Origin: AC-56 sp963702195
Lineage (GTDB): Bacteria; Actinomycetota; Thermoleophilia; Solirubrobacterales; 70-9
Length of the DNA: 64,000 bases
Assembly: GCA_963702195.1 (NCBI GenBank)
Contig: OY969725.1
Span: 1,426,001-1,490,000 of the forward strand
Direction of reading: 5' to 3'
The translations under genes were made by a program, and so were the position numbers. Positions 54,027-63,352 of this stretch are shown in pieces. Each line of letters opens with the position of its first letter. Position 1 is the first letter of the stretch. A model generated the notes under the pieces. The model worked only from the letters and a program-made list of their open reading frames with translations, ran no database searches and was not told the DNA's origin.

Positions 54027-55444
54027 CGGGCCTCCACGGGCTGGGCCGCCAGCGGGAAGGTCACCGCGAACGTACTGCCCTGCCCGGCGGTGCCCTGGAG
54101 GCTGATCTCGCCGCCGTTGGCCTCGACGAGTCCACGGCAGATGGCGAGGCCCAGCCCGGATCCCTGGGTGGGGCCGGAGCCGCGGACGAACGGCTCGAAG
54201 ATCTCGCTGCGCCTCGAGGTCGGGATCCCCGGCCCGGAGTCAGTCACGCGAACCGTGACCCTCCCGCCACCCGCGCCGCCACTCACCCGGACCGAGGCGC
54301 CGTCGGGCGAGAACTTGACGGCGTTCTCCAGCAGGTTCGAGAACACCCGCTCGAGCTGGGCTGCGTCGGCGCGAACGAACGGCAGGTCCGCGGGAATGTC
54401 CAGCTGGATTCGGTGACCGCCGAATCGCAGCTCGACCTGCTCGGCGGCCCGGGCGACGGCGTCGGCGAGGTCGCACCAGTCCGTTCGCGGGTTGACGGCG
54501 CCTGCCTCGATTCGCGACAGGTCGAGCAGGTCGTCCACCATGCGGGCCAGGCGGGCCGATTCCGCCTCGATGGCCTCCAGAAGCCCGGCGCGGTCCTCGG
54601 GCGAGAGCCCCTCCTGGCGCAGTCCGCTCGCGGCGGTGGTGATGGCCGTCAGGGGCGAGCGGAGATCGTGCGAGATCGCGTGGAGCAGCGCGGTCTTGGT
54701 CGCGTCGGCTCGCCGCGCGGCCTCGGCCGCCGCCGACCGCTCGGCGAGCCGCTCGCGCTCGCGCGCGAGGTCGATGAGGCGAGCCAGCGCCTGCGCCAGG
54801 CGCTCGAGGCTCGCGCGGTCCCACCCCGCATCCGGCCTTCCGTAGAGCCATCCGGGGCGCGTGGCCGGAATCCGCACCGCGATCTCTCCTGGCTCGGCGT
54901 CGGGAGCCGAGGTGAGCCCCGCGCGGACGGCGCGAGGCACGGCCGTGCCGGAGCCGTCGCCCATGCGCTCAAGCTGGGCGGCGACGTTCTCGCCGGCCAG
55001 CAGGGCGGAGGCCGCCTGCGCGAGGATCATCGCCTCCCGCTCCCGCGCGGAGGCCAGCAGGGCGCGCCGCTCCGCTTCGCCGGTCTGCGCGCGGGCCGTC
55101 GCCGCCAGCCGCCCGACGACGAGGGCCACGACGAGGAAGACGAGCAGGGCCACGACATTCTGCGAGTCGGCAATCGTCAGCCGGTAGCGCGGGTCGATGA
55201 AGAAGAAGTTGAGCGCCAGGACGCTTACGACCGCGGTGGCGAGGGCGGCCACCTGTCCACGGGGGACCGCGATCAGCAGGACGGGCAGCAGATAGAGGAC
55301 GCCGAGCCCCGTGACCGGCGCCACCGCGTCGAGCACCGCGACAGCGCCGGTGATGATCGCGACGGAGGCGAGGATCTCGGCCGCGACGACGGCAATCCCT
55401 GCCGCGTCGATGCGATGTGCACTGTCCGCGTCCATCGCCCTCAT
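54023..55444 (-). CDS. KdpD-like sensor histidine kinase lacking the N-terminal KdpD and USP domains
   Basis: The 473-residue protein starts directly with the four-helix DUF4118 membrane domain of KdpD (about 20-115, GLGVLYLLPVLLIAVPRG and LNFFFIDPRYRLTIADSQNVVALLVFL), then a coiled coil, a degenerate GAF region and the kinase: HAISHDLRSPLTAITTAASGL with the phospho-accepting His, NLLENAVKFSP, DSGPGI and GSGLGLAICRG. Full KdpD has about 900 residues with a cytoplasmic N-terminal part that binds second messengers; that part is absent. The regulator overlaps its 3' end. Confidence 0.9.
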   Translation of the reverse strand: MRAMDADSAHRIDAAGIAVVAAEILASVAIITGAVAVLDAVAPVTGLGVLYLLPVLLIAVPRGQVAALATAVVSVLALNFFFIDPRYRLTIADSQNVVALLVFLVVALVVGRLAATARAQTGEAERRALLASAREREAMILAQAASALLAGENVAAQLERMGDGSGTAVPRAVRAGLTSAPDAEPGEIAVRIPATRPGWLYGRPDAGWDRASLERLAQALARLIDLARERERLAERSAAAEAARRADATKTALLHAISHDLRSPLTAITTAASGLRQEGLSPEDRAGLLEAIEAESARLARMVDDLLDLSRIEAGAVNPRTDWCDLADAVARAAEQVELRFGGHRIQLDIPADLPFVRADAAQLERVFSNLLENAVKFSPDGASVRVSGGAGGGRVTVRVTDSGPGIPTSRRSEIFEPFVRGSGPTQGSGLGLAICRGLVEANGGEISLQGTAGQGSTFAVTFPLAAQPVEAR

Positions 55445-55484
55445 TCAGTCTAGGTCGGGCACGGGCCGAATCGAGCGGCCCGAC

Positions 55485-56783
55485 TCAGCTCGTGACCGGC
55501 TTCCCGGTCTCGGCGACGCGCTCGATCAGGTCGGCCGCCTTGACGTTGCCGGGGTTCCCCTGGAGCCGCTTCGAGATCTCGTCCAGCTTCGGGCGCAGGG
55601 CGTCCTCGCCGAGCAGGCCGTCGATCGCCCGGGCGATCTGATCGTCGGTGAACGAGTAGGTCGGAAGGCGCTCCCCGAAGCCGGTCTCGTGAACGCGCTG
55701 GGCGTTGTCGTGCTGGTCCCAGAAGATCGGCAGCAGCACCATCGGCTTGCCGTGGTGCATGCACTCGGTGACCGTGTTGTTGCCTCCGTGAGTGATCACG
55801 AGGTCGACGTGGGGGAGCACCGAGACCTGCGGCAGGAACTCCGCGCCCACCATGTTGGGCGCGAGCTCGTAGGCCTCGTGTTGCGGGCCCTTCGAGACGA
55901 CGTAGCGGTGCGGGGTCTTCGCAAGCGACTCGACGAGGCGCTCCATCAAGGGCACGTCGGCCGACCCCAGCGAGCCGAGGCTCAGGTAGACGAGCGCGCC
56001 GTCGCCGCCGGCGATCTCCTCCGGCACGCTCCACGGCGCATCGCTTGAGCGGACGCTGGACTCCAGGTTGTGCCAGGTTGGGTGGAGGGGAGTCGAGCGC
56101 GGATAGTCGAGCTCGCGCGGATAGAGGTAGAGGTTGAGCCAGTCCGAACGATGGATCAGCTCGCCGTCGGAGAGCGGGGGCGCGCCGCGCTCCTGGCAGA
56201 ACTCGTCGAAGTCCCAGTGCATGCCGCCGATCGCGCGCGAATACTCGGCCCGGAACGCGTCCCATTCCGACCCGTCCTCGAGCGGTAGGCCGGAGTAGGG
56301 AGGGGGGAGCTCCGGGTCTTTCAGCTCCAGCGGGTTGCAGGATGCGATCCGCACCCACGGACGGCCGCTCGCCGGGAGGGCCGGAAACGCGCAGACGTTG
56401 TCCTCGACGATGGCGTCTGGCTCGACCTCGCCGAAGATCTCGACAAGGCGATCGTCCACGTAGCGTGCGCCGTCGAGCAGGGCCTCCCAGGTGGGCGCCA
56501 TGAACTCGGTGAGCTGCTCGAACGTGCTCTTGCGGAAGACCGGCGCCGTGTCCCGGATGAAGTCCTTCCAGAACTGCCCCGGCTCCTCCTCCTGCTCGGG
56601 TGGCGGCCCGAGCCGCATCAGCCGCTCCTCGAACCCCTTCTCGGCGAGCGTCCCCGCAAACGACTCCTCGATCACGAAGACGACCCGGTGCCCGCGTTCG
56701 CGAAGCACCTCGCCGATCCCGACGCAGTTGTTCGTTGGCCCGAAGGCGCCCTCGGGGAAGAAGATGACCGTCCGCTCCGCCAT
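55485..56783 (-). CDS. GT1-type UDP-glycosyltransferase (macrolide glycosyltransferase-like)
   Basis: The 432 residues form a GT-B enzyme. The N-terminal half starts IFFPEGAFGPTNNCVGIGEVLRERGHRVVFV, and the C-terminal half has the donor-binding signature FLPQVSVLPHVDLVITHGGNNTVTECMHHGKPMVLLPIFWDQHDNAQRV with the HGG and the final Asp-Gln pair. Such enzymes glycosylate small hydrophobic molecules or lipids. It faces the next gene divergently with 48 bases between. The acceptor is unknown. Confidence 0.87.
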   Translation of the reverse strand: MAERTVIFFPEGAFGPTNNCVGIGEVLRERGHRVVFVIEESFAGTLAEKGFEERLMRLGPPPEQEEEPGQFWKDFIRDTAPVFRKSTFEQLTEFMAPTWEALLDGARYVDDRLVEIFGEVEPDAIVEDNVCAFPALPASGRPWVRIASCNPLELKDPELPPPYSGLPLEDGSEWDAFRAEYSRAIGGMHWDFDEFCQERGAPPLSDGELIHRSDWLNLYLYPRELDYPRSTPLHPTWHNLESSVRSSDAPWSVPEEIAGGDGALVYLSLGSLGSADVPLMERLVESLAKTPHRYVVSKGPQHEAYELAPNMVGAEFLPQVSVLPHVDLVITHGGNNTVTECMHHGKPMVLLPIFWDQHDNAQRVHETGFGERLPTYSFTDDQIARAIDGLLGEDALRPKLDEISKRLQGNPGNVKAADLIERVAETGKPVTS

Positions 56784-56831
56784 CGCCGCGCCAGCCTATC
56801 CCCGGTGCTCGGATGGCTATATGGTTGACAT

Positions 56832-57122
56832 ATGGAAGCGGCCGGAAGGTCAGAAGCGGAGATCCGCGAGCAGGCACTCCAGAGCCTGAAGAAGAAGCGC
56901 GACTTCCGCACGCACTTGGTCCTGTACCTGGTCGTCAACGCCTGCCTGGTCGGCATCTGGGCGATCACCAGCCCCGGCAGGTTCTTCTGGCCTGTCTTCG
57001 TCATCGTGGGCTGGGGCATCGGCGTGGTGGCCAATGCCTGGGACGTCTACGGTCGCAAGCCGATCGACGAGGACGAGATCGGGCGCGAGGCCGACCGGCT
57101 TCGCGGCGGTCCCGGCGCCTAG
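56832..57122 (+). CDS. 2TM-domain protein
   Basis: The 96-residue protein consists of a basic helix (RSEAEIREQALQSLKKKRDFRTHL), two membrane helices (about 29-45 and 51-68), and an acidic tail. HLVLYLVVNACLVGIWAI and FWPVFVIVGWGIGVVANAWDVYG match the 2TM (PF13239-type) family, sometimes found fused to LytTR or histidine kinases. A -10-like TATATG (56818-56823) ends eight bases before the ATG, so the message may be leaderless. Function unknown. Confidence 0.75.
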   Translation: MEAAGRSEAEIREQALQSLKKKRDFRTHLVLYLVVNACLVGIWAITSPGRFFWPVFVIVGWGIGVVANAWDVYGRKPIDEDEIGREADRLRGGPGA

Positions 57123-58702
57123 GGCCGGGGACCTCGGGACTTCGGCCCCGCTGAGAGCTCGTAGCGGATCAGCTCGTGCGCGCGGGCGGCCCACTCGCAC
57201 AGCAGTGGCCGGGTTTCGCGCGGGTCGATGATCTCCTCGACCGAGAAGCGCTCCGCGGTTCGAAACGGCGAGCGCACTGCGTTGAGACGGGCTTCGATCT
57301 CCGCGCGGAGGGCCTCGGGGTCCTCGGCGGCCTCGAGCTCGCGGCGGTAGGCGGCCTCCAGGCCGCCCGCGATCGGCAGCGATCCCCAGTCGCCCGAGGG
57401 CCACGCGTAGCGGAGGTTGAGCCGCGATCCGTCGCCGTGGCCGGCGCCCGCCACTCCGTAGACCTTGCGCACGAGCACCGAGACCCACGGCACCGTCGCC
57501 TGGTGGACCGCGTAGAGCGCCCGCGCACCGCGCCGGATCGTGCCGGCGCGCTCGGCGTTGGTGCCGATCAGGAAGCCCGGCTGGTCGACGAAGTTGGCGA
57601 GGGGGAGGTGAAACTGGTCGCAGAGATCGACGAAGCGGGTGAGCTTCTCTGACGCCTCGGCGGTGAGACTCCCCGCGTAGTGGTTGGGGTCGGAGGCGAG
57701 GATTCCGACCGGGCGGCCGTCCAGGCGGGCGAGCGCGGTGATGAGCGAGGGCCCGAAGCGGGCGCCGATCTCGAAGACCGAGCCGCGGTCGAGAACCGCC
57801 TCGAGGATGCGTCGCATCTTGTACGGGCGCCGCGGGTCGCGCGGAACGATGCCGATCAGCTCCTCCTCGCGGCGGTCGGGCGGGTCGGTGGGGGAGAGAA
57901 TCGGCGGCGCCTCCCAGACGTTGTCGGGGACGTAGGAGAGGAACCGGCGGAGTTGGGCGAAGGCGTCCTCCTCGTCCTCCGCTTCGTTGTCGACGCCGCC
58001 CGCCTTGGTCTGGGTGCGGGCCCCGCCGAGCTCCTCCTTGTCCGGCGACTCACCCATGGAAGCCGCGACGACGGGCGGCCCCGCGACGAACATCTGCGCG
58101 GTGCCGCGGACGATGACCGAGAAGTGAGAGGCGACGACGCGCGCTGCGCCCAGCCCGGCGACCGGCCCGAGCGCCGCCGCGAGCACCGGGACGATCGCGT
58201 GGTTTGCCGCCACGAGGTCGAAGCCGGGGAGCGGCGGCACGTAGGTGAAGCCCATCTGCTCGAGCGTCTTGACGCTGCCCCCGCCGCCGGTCCCGTCGAC
58301 GAGCCTGATGAGGGGGAGGCGCAGGTCGTGCGCCATCCGCTCGGCGTAGATCGCCTTCTGCCAGATGGCGGCGTCGGCGGCGCCGCCCCGGACGGTGAAG
58401 TCGTCGCCCTGGAGGACCGCCCGCCTCCCGTCGACACGGCCCTGGCCGATGACGACGTTCGCCGGCAGGAAGTCGGTCAGCTCGCCCTCCTCGTCGTACG
58501 TCCCCTTGCCGGCGAGGGCGCCGGTCTCGTGAAAGGTGCCGGCGTCGAAGAGGCGGTCGATGCGCTCGCGGACCGTCAGCCGGCCCGTAGCGCGCTGGCG
58601 CTCGACCCGCTCGGAACCGCCCATCTGGCGTGCCAGTTCCTCGCGGCGGCGCAGCTCGGCGACCTCCGGCTCCCAGCCCTCCTCGTCTCGAGGCTCGTCC
58701 AT
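57119..58702 (-). CDS. Acyl-CoA carboxylase carboxyltransferase (beta) subunit
   Basis: The 527-residue protein has the two crotonase-like halves of a biotin-dependent carboxyltransferase of the propionyl- or methylcrotonyl-CoA type. ATGRLTVRERIDRLFDAGTFHE is the start motif, then VIGQGRVDGRRAVLQGDDFTVRGG, GGGGSVKTLEQMGFT and, in the second half, LVRKVYGVAGAGH. It carboxylates an acyl-CoA with carboxybiotin. The biotin carboxylase partner is not in the window, so the substrate cannot be assigned. It ends on the 2TM gene with a four-base overlap. Confidence 0.9.
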   Translation of the reverse strand: MDEPRDEEGWEPEVAELRRREELARQMGGSERVERQRATGRLTVRERIDRLFDAGTFHETGALAGKGTYDEEGELTDFLPANVVIGQGRVDGRRAVLQGDDFTVRGGAADAAIWQKAIYAERMAHDLRLPLIRLVDGTGGGGSVKTLEQMGFTYVPPLPGFDLVAANHAIVPVLAAALGPVAGLGAARVVASHFSVIVRGTAQMFVAGPPVVAASMGESPDKEELGGARTQTKAGGVDNEAEDEEDAFAQLRRFLSYVPDNVWEAPPILSPTDPPDRREEELIGIVPRDPRRPYKMRRILEAVLDRGSVFEIGARFGPSLITALARLDGRPVGILASDPNHYAGSLTAEASEKLTRFVDLCDQFHLPLANFVDQPGFLIGTNAERAGTIRRGARALYAVHQATVPWVSVLVRKVYGVAGAGHGDGSRLNLRYAWPSGDWGSLPIAGGLEAAYRRELEAAEDPEALRAEIEARLNAVRSPFRTAERFSVEEIIDPRETRPLLCEWAARAHELIRYELSAGPKSRGPRP

Positions 58703-58726
58703 GCCGGGCGAAAGCTAACGGTGGAG

Positions 58727-59923
58727 CTAGGTGGCGTGGCGCTCGGGCATGGCGGCCTCGTGGCGGACGCGGCCGCGACCCTCGCCGTAGCTCCGGGTCT
58801 CGTAGGCGATGATCGCGGCGAGGGCGACGGTGAGGATCGTGAGGGTTACGAGGGCCGGGGCGTTGGTGGCCACCGGGAACAGGACGAATACCAGGGCGGC
58901 CATGCCGAGCCGCTGGCGGTTGATCGTGTGGACGTGCCGGTAGCGAAAGGCCACCAGGCCCAGCAGGTAGGCGGAGATCCCGCCGAGCAAGGCGAACGCC
59001 GGCACGGTGTGGAGCGGATCGGAAACGTGGCTCAGGGTCGTCTTCAGACCGAGTGCCAGCAGGATGATGCCGGCCACCATCGGGAAGTGGATGTAGGAGT
59101 AGGAGTCGCGGGCGAGCTCGTTGCGCACGCGTCCCTCCGGGGCCTCGATGAGCCGCCTCCTGGAGACGATGGCGACGATGTCGAAGTACATCCACCAGAG
59201 CGCGGCGGACACGGCGATCCCGAGAATGGCCGCGGCGGCGATTCCCCAGTCGAGGTGCGCGTGCGCGCCGACGCCGATTGCCACGATGGACTCGCCGAGG
59301 GCGATGATGATGATCAGCCCGTAACGCTCGGCGAAATGCCCCGGGACGAGCTTCCAGCCCTCGGCGCCGAAGAAGAAAGGGCCGCCCATGTCGAGCGTCA
59401 GCGCCAGCACCCAGAGCGCGCCCTGCGCGAGACCGTCCAAAAACGCCGCGCCCACGAGCAGCCCGACGCCGAGCGCAGTGCTCACGGCGAGCCCCGTAAC
59501 CGAGCGGCGAAGGTCGGGGTCGTCGCGGCTTGCCAGGACGAACAGGGCGATGTGCGCCGCGCGCACCGCGCCGTACGCGAGGGCGAATTCGAGTGCAAGA
59601 TCGCCAAAGGCGTCGGGGACGGCGATCGAGACGATCAGGAACGCGGCCATCGCTCCGAACATCGCGATCCGCACCGCACCCTCCTCCGGGTCCACGACGC
59701 TCGTGAGCCACGCGTAGCCGCCCCAAGACCACCAGAGCACGCCCAACACGAGCATGCCCTGGGCGAGGCCCGACCAGGTCGGGTTCGCCGACATGAGCGC
59801 CGTGCACTGGGTGATCGCCAGCACGAAGACGAGGTCGAAGAAGAGCTCGAGCGGAGTGACCCGCTCGCCCTCCCTGCGCACGGCGGACAGGCGCCGGGCA
59901 CGCGCTCCGGTGACGGTGGCCAT
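58727..59923 (-). CDS. Low temperature requirement A (LtrA) family membrane protein
   Basis: About 398 residues with eleven or so membrane segments. The start VTPLELFFDLVFVLAITQCTALMSANPTWSG is the LtrA signature, with WWSWGGYAWLTSVVDPEEGAVRI following. LtrA was named in Listeria for growth in the cold, but the molecular function is unknown. ATG 59921-59923 is preferred to GTG 59926. It is 24 bases downstream of the carboxyltransferase start on the same strand, so it is not obviously co-transcribed in a meaningful pathway. Confidence 0.9.
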   Translation of the reverse strand: MATVTGARARRLSAVRREGERVTPLELFFDLVFVLAITQCTALMSANPTWSGLAQGMLVLGVLWWSWGGYAWLTSVVDPEEGAVRIAMFGAMAAFLIVSIAVPDAFGDLALEFALAYGAVRAAHIALFVLASRDDPDLRRSVTGLAVSTALGVGLLVGAAFLDGLAQGALWVLALTLDMGGPFFFGAEGWKLVPGHFAERYGLIIIIALGESIVAIGVGAHAHLDWGIAAAAILGIAVSAALWWMYFDIVAIVSRRRLIEAPEGRVRNELARDSYSYIHFPMVAGIILLALGLKTTLSHVSDPLHTVPAFALLGGISAYLLGLVAFRYRHVHTINRQRLGMAALVFVLFPVATNAPALVTLTILTVALAAIIAYETRSYGEGRGRVRHEAAMPERHAT

Positions 59924-59988
59924 CACGCCATCCTAGGACGGCACGCCAGGCTCAACGAGGCACCGAGGGAGGGCGCTCGCTGGAGAGA

Positions 59989-60348
59989 TCAGCCGTCGTC
60001 TGGCTCGGGTGCGGCCGACTCCAATATCCCCAGGAATTCGACGACCCGGCAGACCAGGAGGCGCTCCTCGTCGACCTCGATCCACACCCCGGCGGAAGCG
60101 GGAAAGACAACGTGATCGCCGGGCTCGACCGGCATCTCGACCCCGGCCTGCTCCCACCAGTCGAGCCCGGGCCCGACCGCGAGCACGATCCCCTGCTGGG
60201 GCGGCGGGTCGTGCGTCCCGGCCGGGACGACGAGCCCGGACCGGCGCATCCGGTCGGAATCGAGCTCCTTGACCACCACCTGATCGAACAGCGGCCGCAG
60301 CTGATGCCTCACCGCCTCGACGGAGTGCCGCCTGGACTGCGTATCCAC
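59989..60348 (-). CDS. GroES-like (Cpn10-fold) protein without GroEL partner
   Basis: The 119-residue product matches the co-chaperonin fold: LRPLFDQVVVKELDSDRMRRSGLVVPAG, GIVLAVGPGLDWWE, EPGDHVVFPASAGVWIEVDEERLLVCRVVEFLGIL. It has a short extra N-terminus and a modified roof loop. The mobile-loop region (SDRMRRSGLVVPAGTHDPPPQQG) is close to standard. No groEL is adjacent. GTG 60348 is the likely start. Probably a paralogue with its own role or a spare GroES. Confidence 0.75.
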   Translation of the reverse strand: MDTQSRRHSVEAVRHQLRPLFDQVVVKELDSDRMRRSGLVVPAGTHDPPPQQGIVLAVGPGLDWWEQAGVEMPVEPGDHVVFPASAGVWIEVDEERLLVCRVVEFLGILESAAPEPDDG

Positions 60349-60481
60349 GGCGCCCAGGATATCCAGACCTCGGGCCGACAACCCGATCGCCCGCAACACG
60401 ACGCGGAGCGCCGGGCGCTGCTGGAGGCGAGCGCCAGGCCCGCTCAGACGGTGGCGCGCCTACGCGCCGCGGGTGCGCCGC

Positions 60482-61732
60482 TCAGCTGTGTGGCGGCAGC
60501 CGCTTCTCGAACCACGGCAGGACATCGGGCTCCGCGGCACTGACGATGGCGCTGTGGGTCACGCCGTGGAACAGCTGGTAGCGGACGTGGTCGCCCATCC
60601 CCTTCAGCTCGTTGTTGAGCAGCGTGGTGAACTGCGGGAACACGGTCGTGTCGGCGGTTCCCTGCGCGAGGAAGACCGGCGCCGAGGTGGTCACCGCCGG
60701 GTTCTGGTTGCCCAGGACCCGGTAGAGGGGGTTCTTGTTGGCGCCGGATCGCAGCATGTCGGCGGGGGCGATGCCGCCCAGCCGCCGCGTCTGGGACACC
60801 TGCGGCAGGCACGTCTGGTCCAGGAGCGGATAGAACTGCTGCACCTGGGACGAGAGGAGCCGGTCCGGGAGGACGTTTGACGATGCCGTCGCGGCTCCCT
60901 GCACGATCATCGTGGCCAGGCCCGTGAGCGGGCTCGGGCTGGTCAGGGCGGGCAGCGCCTTCGCCTGCTGCAGCAGGTGGGATGCCGGGGCGTATGCCAC
61001 CGTCCCCTTCAGTGTCAGATTCGGCGTCCAGCTGGCCGCCGCGCCGGCCGCGAACAGGGCCGCGTGACCGCCCTGGGAGTGACCCGCGATCAGGAACCGC
61101 TTGCCGATTCCGGGGAAGACCTGCCGTGCCGCGCGCACGATGTCGAGCACGCTCCTGCCCTCGGACTTTCCGATCAGGTACGGGTGTGGCCCCGGGGTGC
61201 CGAGCCCCTGGTAGTCCGTGCGAACGACCGCGTATCCGGCCTTCACCCAGGCGTTGAGCTGCGGGTCGACGTAGGTGATGTAGGCCTGGGCGGGAGCGCC
61301 GTTGTGGACCCGTGACGGTGCGCAGATGTCAGCGCTTCCCGTGGTGCCGTGGGCATAGGTGATCACCGGCCAGCCGCCCTTCGGGGGCTTGCCCTTCGGG
61401 ACGCTGACCGAGCCCGAGACGCCGTCCACGTTGCCCTGCGGCGTACGCGAGGTGTAGAGGACCAGCTTCGTGTGGGCGGCGTCGGTCAGCGGCACGAGCC
61501 CGCCGGCCGGCCGCTGCCAGATCAAGGTCCCATGCGGTCCCGAGGGCAGGTGGCTTGGCGGGTTGTAGAAGGCGAGCCCGCTCGGCCCCCGCGTGGCGGT
61601 GCTGGCGCCAGCGAAGCTCGCGAACGCACCGAATCCGACGGCCGCAATCGCTGTGGCGACGAGACCCGTCAGGAGTCGAAGTCGGAATGAATCGGAGCGC
61701 TGCCGCGTCCTTGGCACTTGATGGACCTCCAT
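60482..61732 (-). CDS. Secreted alpha/beta-hydrolase, secretory lipase-like
   Basis: The 416-residue product starts with an export signal (LLTGLVATAIAAVGFGAFASFA). The hydrolase has the nucleophile elbow GHSQGGHA, an acid in AQGTADTTVF and the histidine in HGVTHSAI. YAHGTTGSADICAPS supplies the oxyanion region, and the order fits the secretory lipase (LIP-type) family of actinobacteria. ATG 61730-61732 is used because the signal peptide follows at once. A perfect 20-base palindrome lies 24 bases upstream. Confidence 0.85.
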   Translation of the reverse strand: MEVHQVPRTRQRSDSFRLRLLTGLVATAIAAVGFGAFASFAGASTATRGPSGLAFYNPPSHLPSGPHGTLIWQRPAGGLVPLTDAAHTKLVLYTSRTPQGNVDGVSGSVSVPKGKPPKGGWPVITYAHGTTGSADICAPSRVHNGAPAQAYITYVDPQLNAWVKAGYAVVRTDYQGLGTPGPHPYLIGKSEGRSVLDIVRAARQVFPGIGKRFLIAGHSQGGHAALFAAGAAASWTPNLTLKGTVAYAPASHLLQQAKALPALTSPSPLTGLATMIVQGAATASSNVLPDRLLSSQVQQFYPLLDQTCLPQVSQTRRLGGIAPADMLRSGANKNPLYRVLGNQNPAVTTSAPVFLAQGTADTTVFPQFTTLLNNELKGMGDHVRYQLFHGVTHSAIVSAAEPDVLPWFEKRLPPHS

Positions 61733-61755
61733 GTCTCTCTCGAGGATGTCCCCCC

Positions 61756-61775
61756 GGACGTTCCCCCGAACGTCC
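61756..61775 (-). promoter_or_regulatory. Perfect palindrome GGACGTTC-N4-GAACGTCC before the lipase gene
   Basis: Two eight-base arms (61756-61763 and 61768-61775) around CCCC. It lies in the only free space between the lipase and the amine oxidase, 24 bases before the lipase start. It fits an operator for a dimeric repressor. The GAACGT half sites do not match LexA (GAAC-N4-GTTC) of actinobacteria. Confidence 0.5.
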
Positions 61776-61888
61776 CGAGTGGCATCCACGTCACTCCCTC
61801 GACCATCACCCTACCGGATGGCCCTTCCCCCAAACGATGGCGCACGCCTTACACACTGCGTTTCGGCCGCTGCCTCCAGCGGCCGTGG

Positions 61889-63352
61889 TCACACGCTCGC
61901 GCCGAGCTCAGCGAGCACCTCGTCGGCGGCCGTCTCGCCGGCGCGGACGGCGCCGTCCATGTAACCGGGCCAGCGGGTCGCTGATTCGCCTGCGGCCCAG
62001 TGGATCGCACCGACAGGCGCCCGCCACGCCTCGCCGAAGCCGACGATGGCGCCGGAGCTGGGCATTCCCTGGTAGCAGCCTCGTGTCCAGGGCATGGCGG
62101 ACCAGTTGCCTTCGACGTAGCCGATGGGTGACCGCGCCCTGGCTCCGAACAGTCGGGCGAAGGCGTCGAGCACGAGGCGCCGGCGGGCGGCCTCGCGGCG
62201 CCGTCCGAGCTCGCGTGTCGCGTTCGGGGTCGCGAACCCGAGCAGGACGCCGGGCCGGTCATCAGGAGGCGGCGGCCCGTTGTCGTAGGTGGCGTAGAAG
62301 GGCCAGCGGTTGCTGACCGCATGACCGCTCAACCCTTGCGCGCGCCAAAACGGTGTCGGATAGATGGCCTGGCACTTGAGGACCGAGCCTTGGGCGACGT
62401 GCTGGGTCCAGCCGTCGCGCAGTGCCGGCAGCGCGGGGTGATACGCGATCCGCAGCGCGAGCGTCGGAGGGATCGCGACGATTGCGCGCTTGGCCTTGAA
62501 GCTCCCGGCCCGGCTCTCGGCGACGACCATGCCGCCGGAGTGCTTGAGCGCTCGCACCGGTGCGCCGAGGACGACGCGACGGCTTCCCAGCTTCCGGGCC
62601 ACGCGCTTCGAGATCTGCTGGGCACCGCCAACGAGGCGCTCGGAATCCGGTTCCTCCGACGGCGGCGCGCGGCGAATCGCCCACAGGGCGGAGAGCAGCG
62701 ACGTCTCCCCGGCTCCGATCGATGAATCGAAGAACTCGAGCTCCAGCAGGGTGCGCGCACCCTCGGTCTGGACGTTGAAATCGATCCACGACTGGTATGT
62801 CTGCCAGTCCCACTCCTCGGCGTGGGGTGCCTCCCAGGGAGCGTCGCGCGGGACCTCCCCGCCCATCTTCTCCAGCGCCTGCTGGGCCGAGAGGTACTCC
62901 ACCAGGTCGGGTTGAGGCAACGGCGGGGTTGCGTCCCAGCGGGAGATCTTGCCGTTGTAGTCGAACAGGTTCTCGCCGCTGTCGAACGGCTTGAAGCTCC
63001 TGACCCCGGTCGCCTTGGCGAGGGCGCCGATCCGCTTCTGAGTCGGCCCGATGAACTGCCCGCCGACGTCGATGAAGGTTCCGTTGCGCTCGACCGTCAA
63101 TGTGCGACCCCCGACGCGCTCGCGCGCTTCGAGCACCGTGACCGACGCCCCCTTTCGCACCAACCGGCGGGCAGCCGCAAGACCGGACAGCCCGGCGCCC
63201 ACGATCACCACGTCGACGGCACGCGCGCCGGAGGCCGCAGCCCGCTCGGGCCAGGCGACTCTCGGGAGCGCCGCTCCGGCCGCCACTCCCGCGGCTGTGC
63301 CGACGAGGGCACGTCTCGTCACCGATCCGGACGGACCGTCCGAGGTTCTCAT
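61889..63352 (-). CDS. Tat-exported flavin amine oxidase (monoamine oxidase-like)
   Basis: The 487-residue product has a Tat signal (VTRRALVGTAAGVAAGAALP) with the twin arginine, then the FAD dinucleotide site VVIVGAGLSGLAAARRL, LEARERVGGRT, and the closing GAIHWAAGESATRWPGYMDGAVRAGE that binds the flavin. It oxidises a primary or secondary amine or related substrate outside the cytoplasm, in the monoamine-oxidase family. ATG 63350-63352 is chosen since it starts just before the Tat motif. Substrate unknown. Confidence 0.88.
   Translation of the reverse strand: MRTSDGPSGSVTRRALVGTAAGVAAGAALPRVAWPERAAASGARAVDVVIVGAGLSGLAAARRLVRKGASVTVLEARERVGGRTLTVERNGTFIDVGGQFIGPTQKRIGALAKATGVRSFKPFDSGENLFDYNGKISRWDATPPLPQPDLVEYLSAQQALEKMGGEVPRDAPWEAPHAEEWDWQTYQSWIDFNVQTEGARTLLELEFFDSSIGAGETSLLSALWAIRRAPPSEEPDSERLVGGAQQISKRVARKLGSRRVVLGAPVRALKHSGGMVVAESRAGSFKAKRAIVAIPPTLALRIAYHPALPALRDGWTQHVAQGSVLKCQAIYPTPFWRAQGLSGHAVSNRWPFYATYDNGPPPPDDRPGVLLGFATPNATRELGRRREAARRRLVLDAFARLFGARARSPIGYVEGNWSAMPWTRGCYQGMPSSGAIVGFGEAWRAPVGAIHWAAGESATRWPGYMDGAVRAGETAADEVLAELGASV

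Noticed and set aside
57680..60115. 811-residue open frame antisense to the carboxyltransferase and ltrA
   Set aside because: Low-complexity Arg/Glu/Gly/His composition and no motif; both minus-strand genes are clear.
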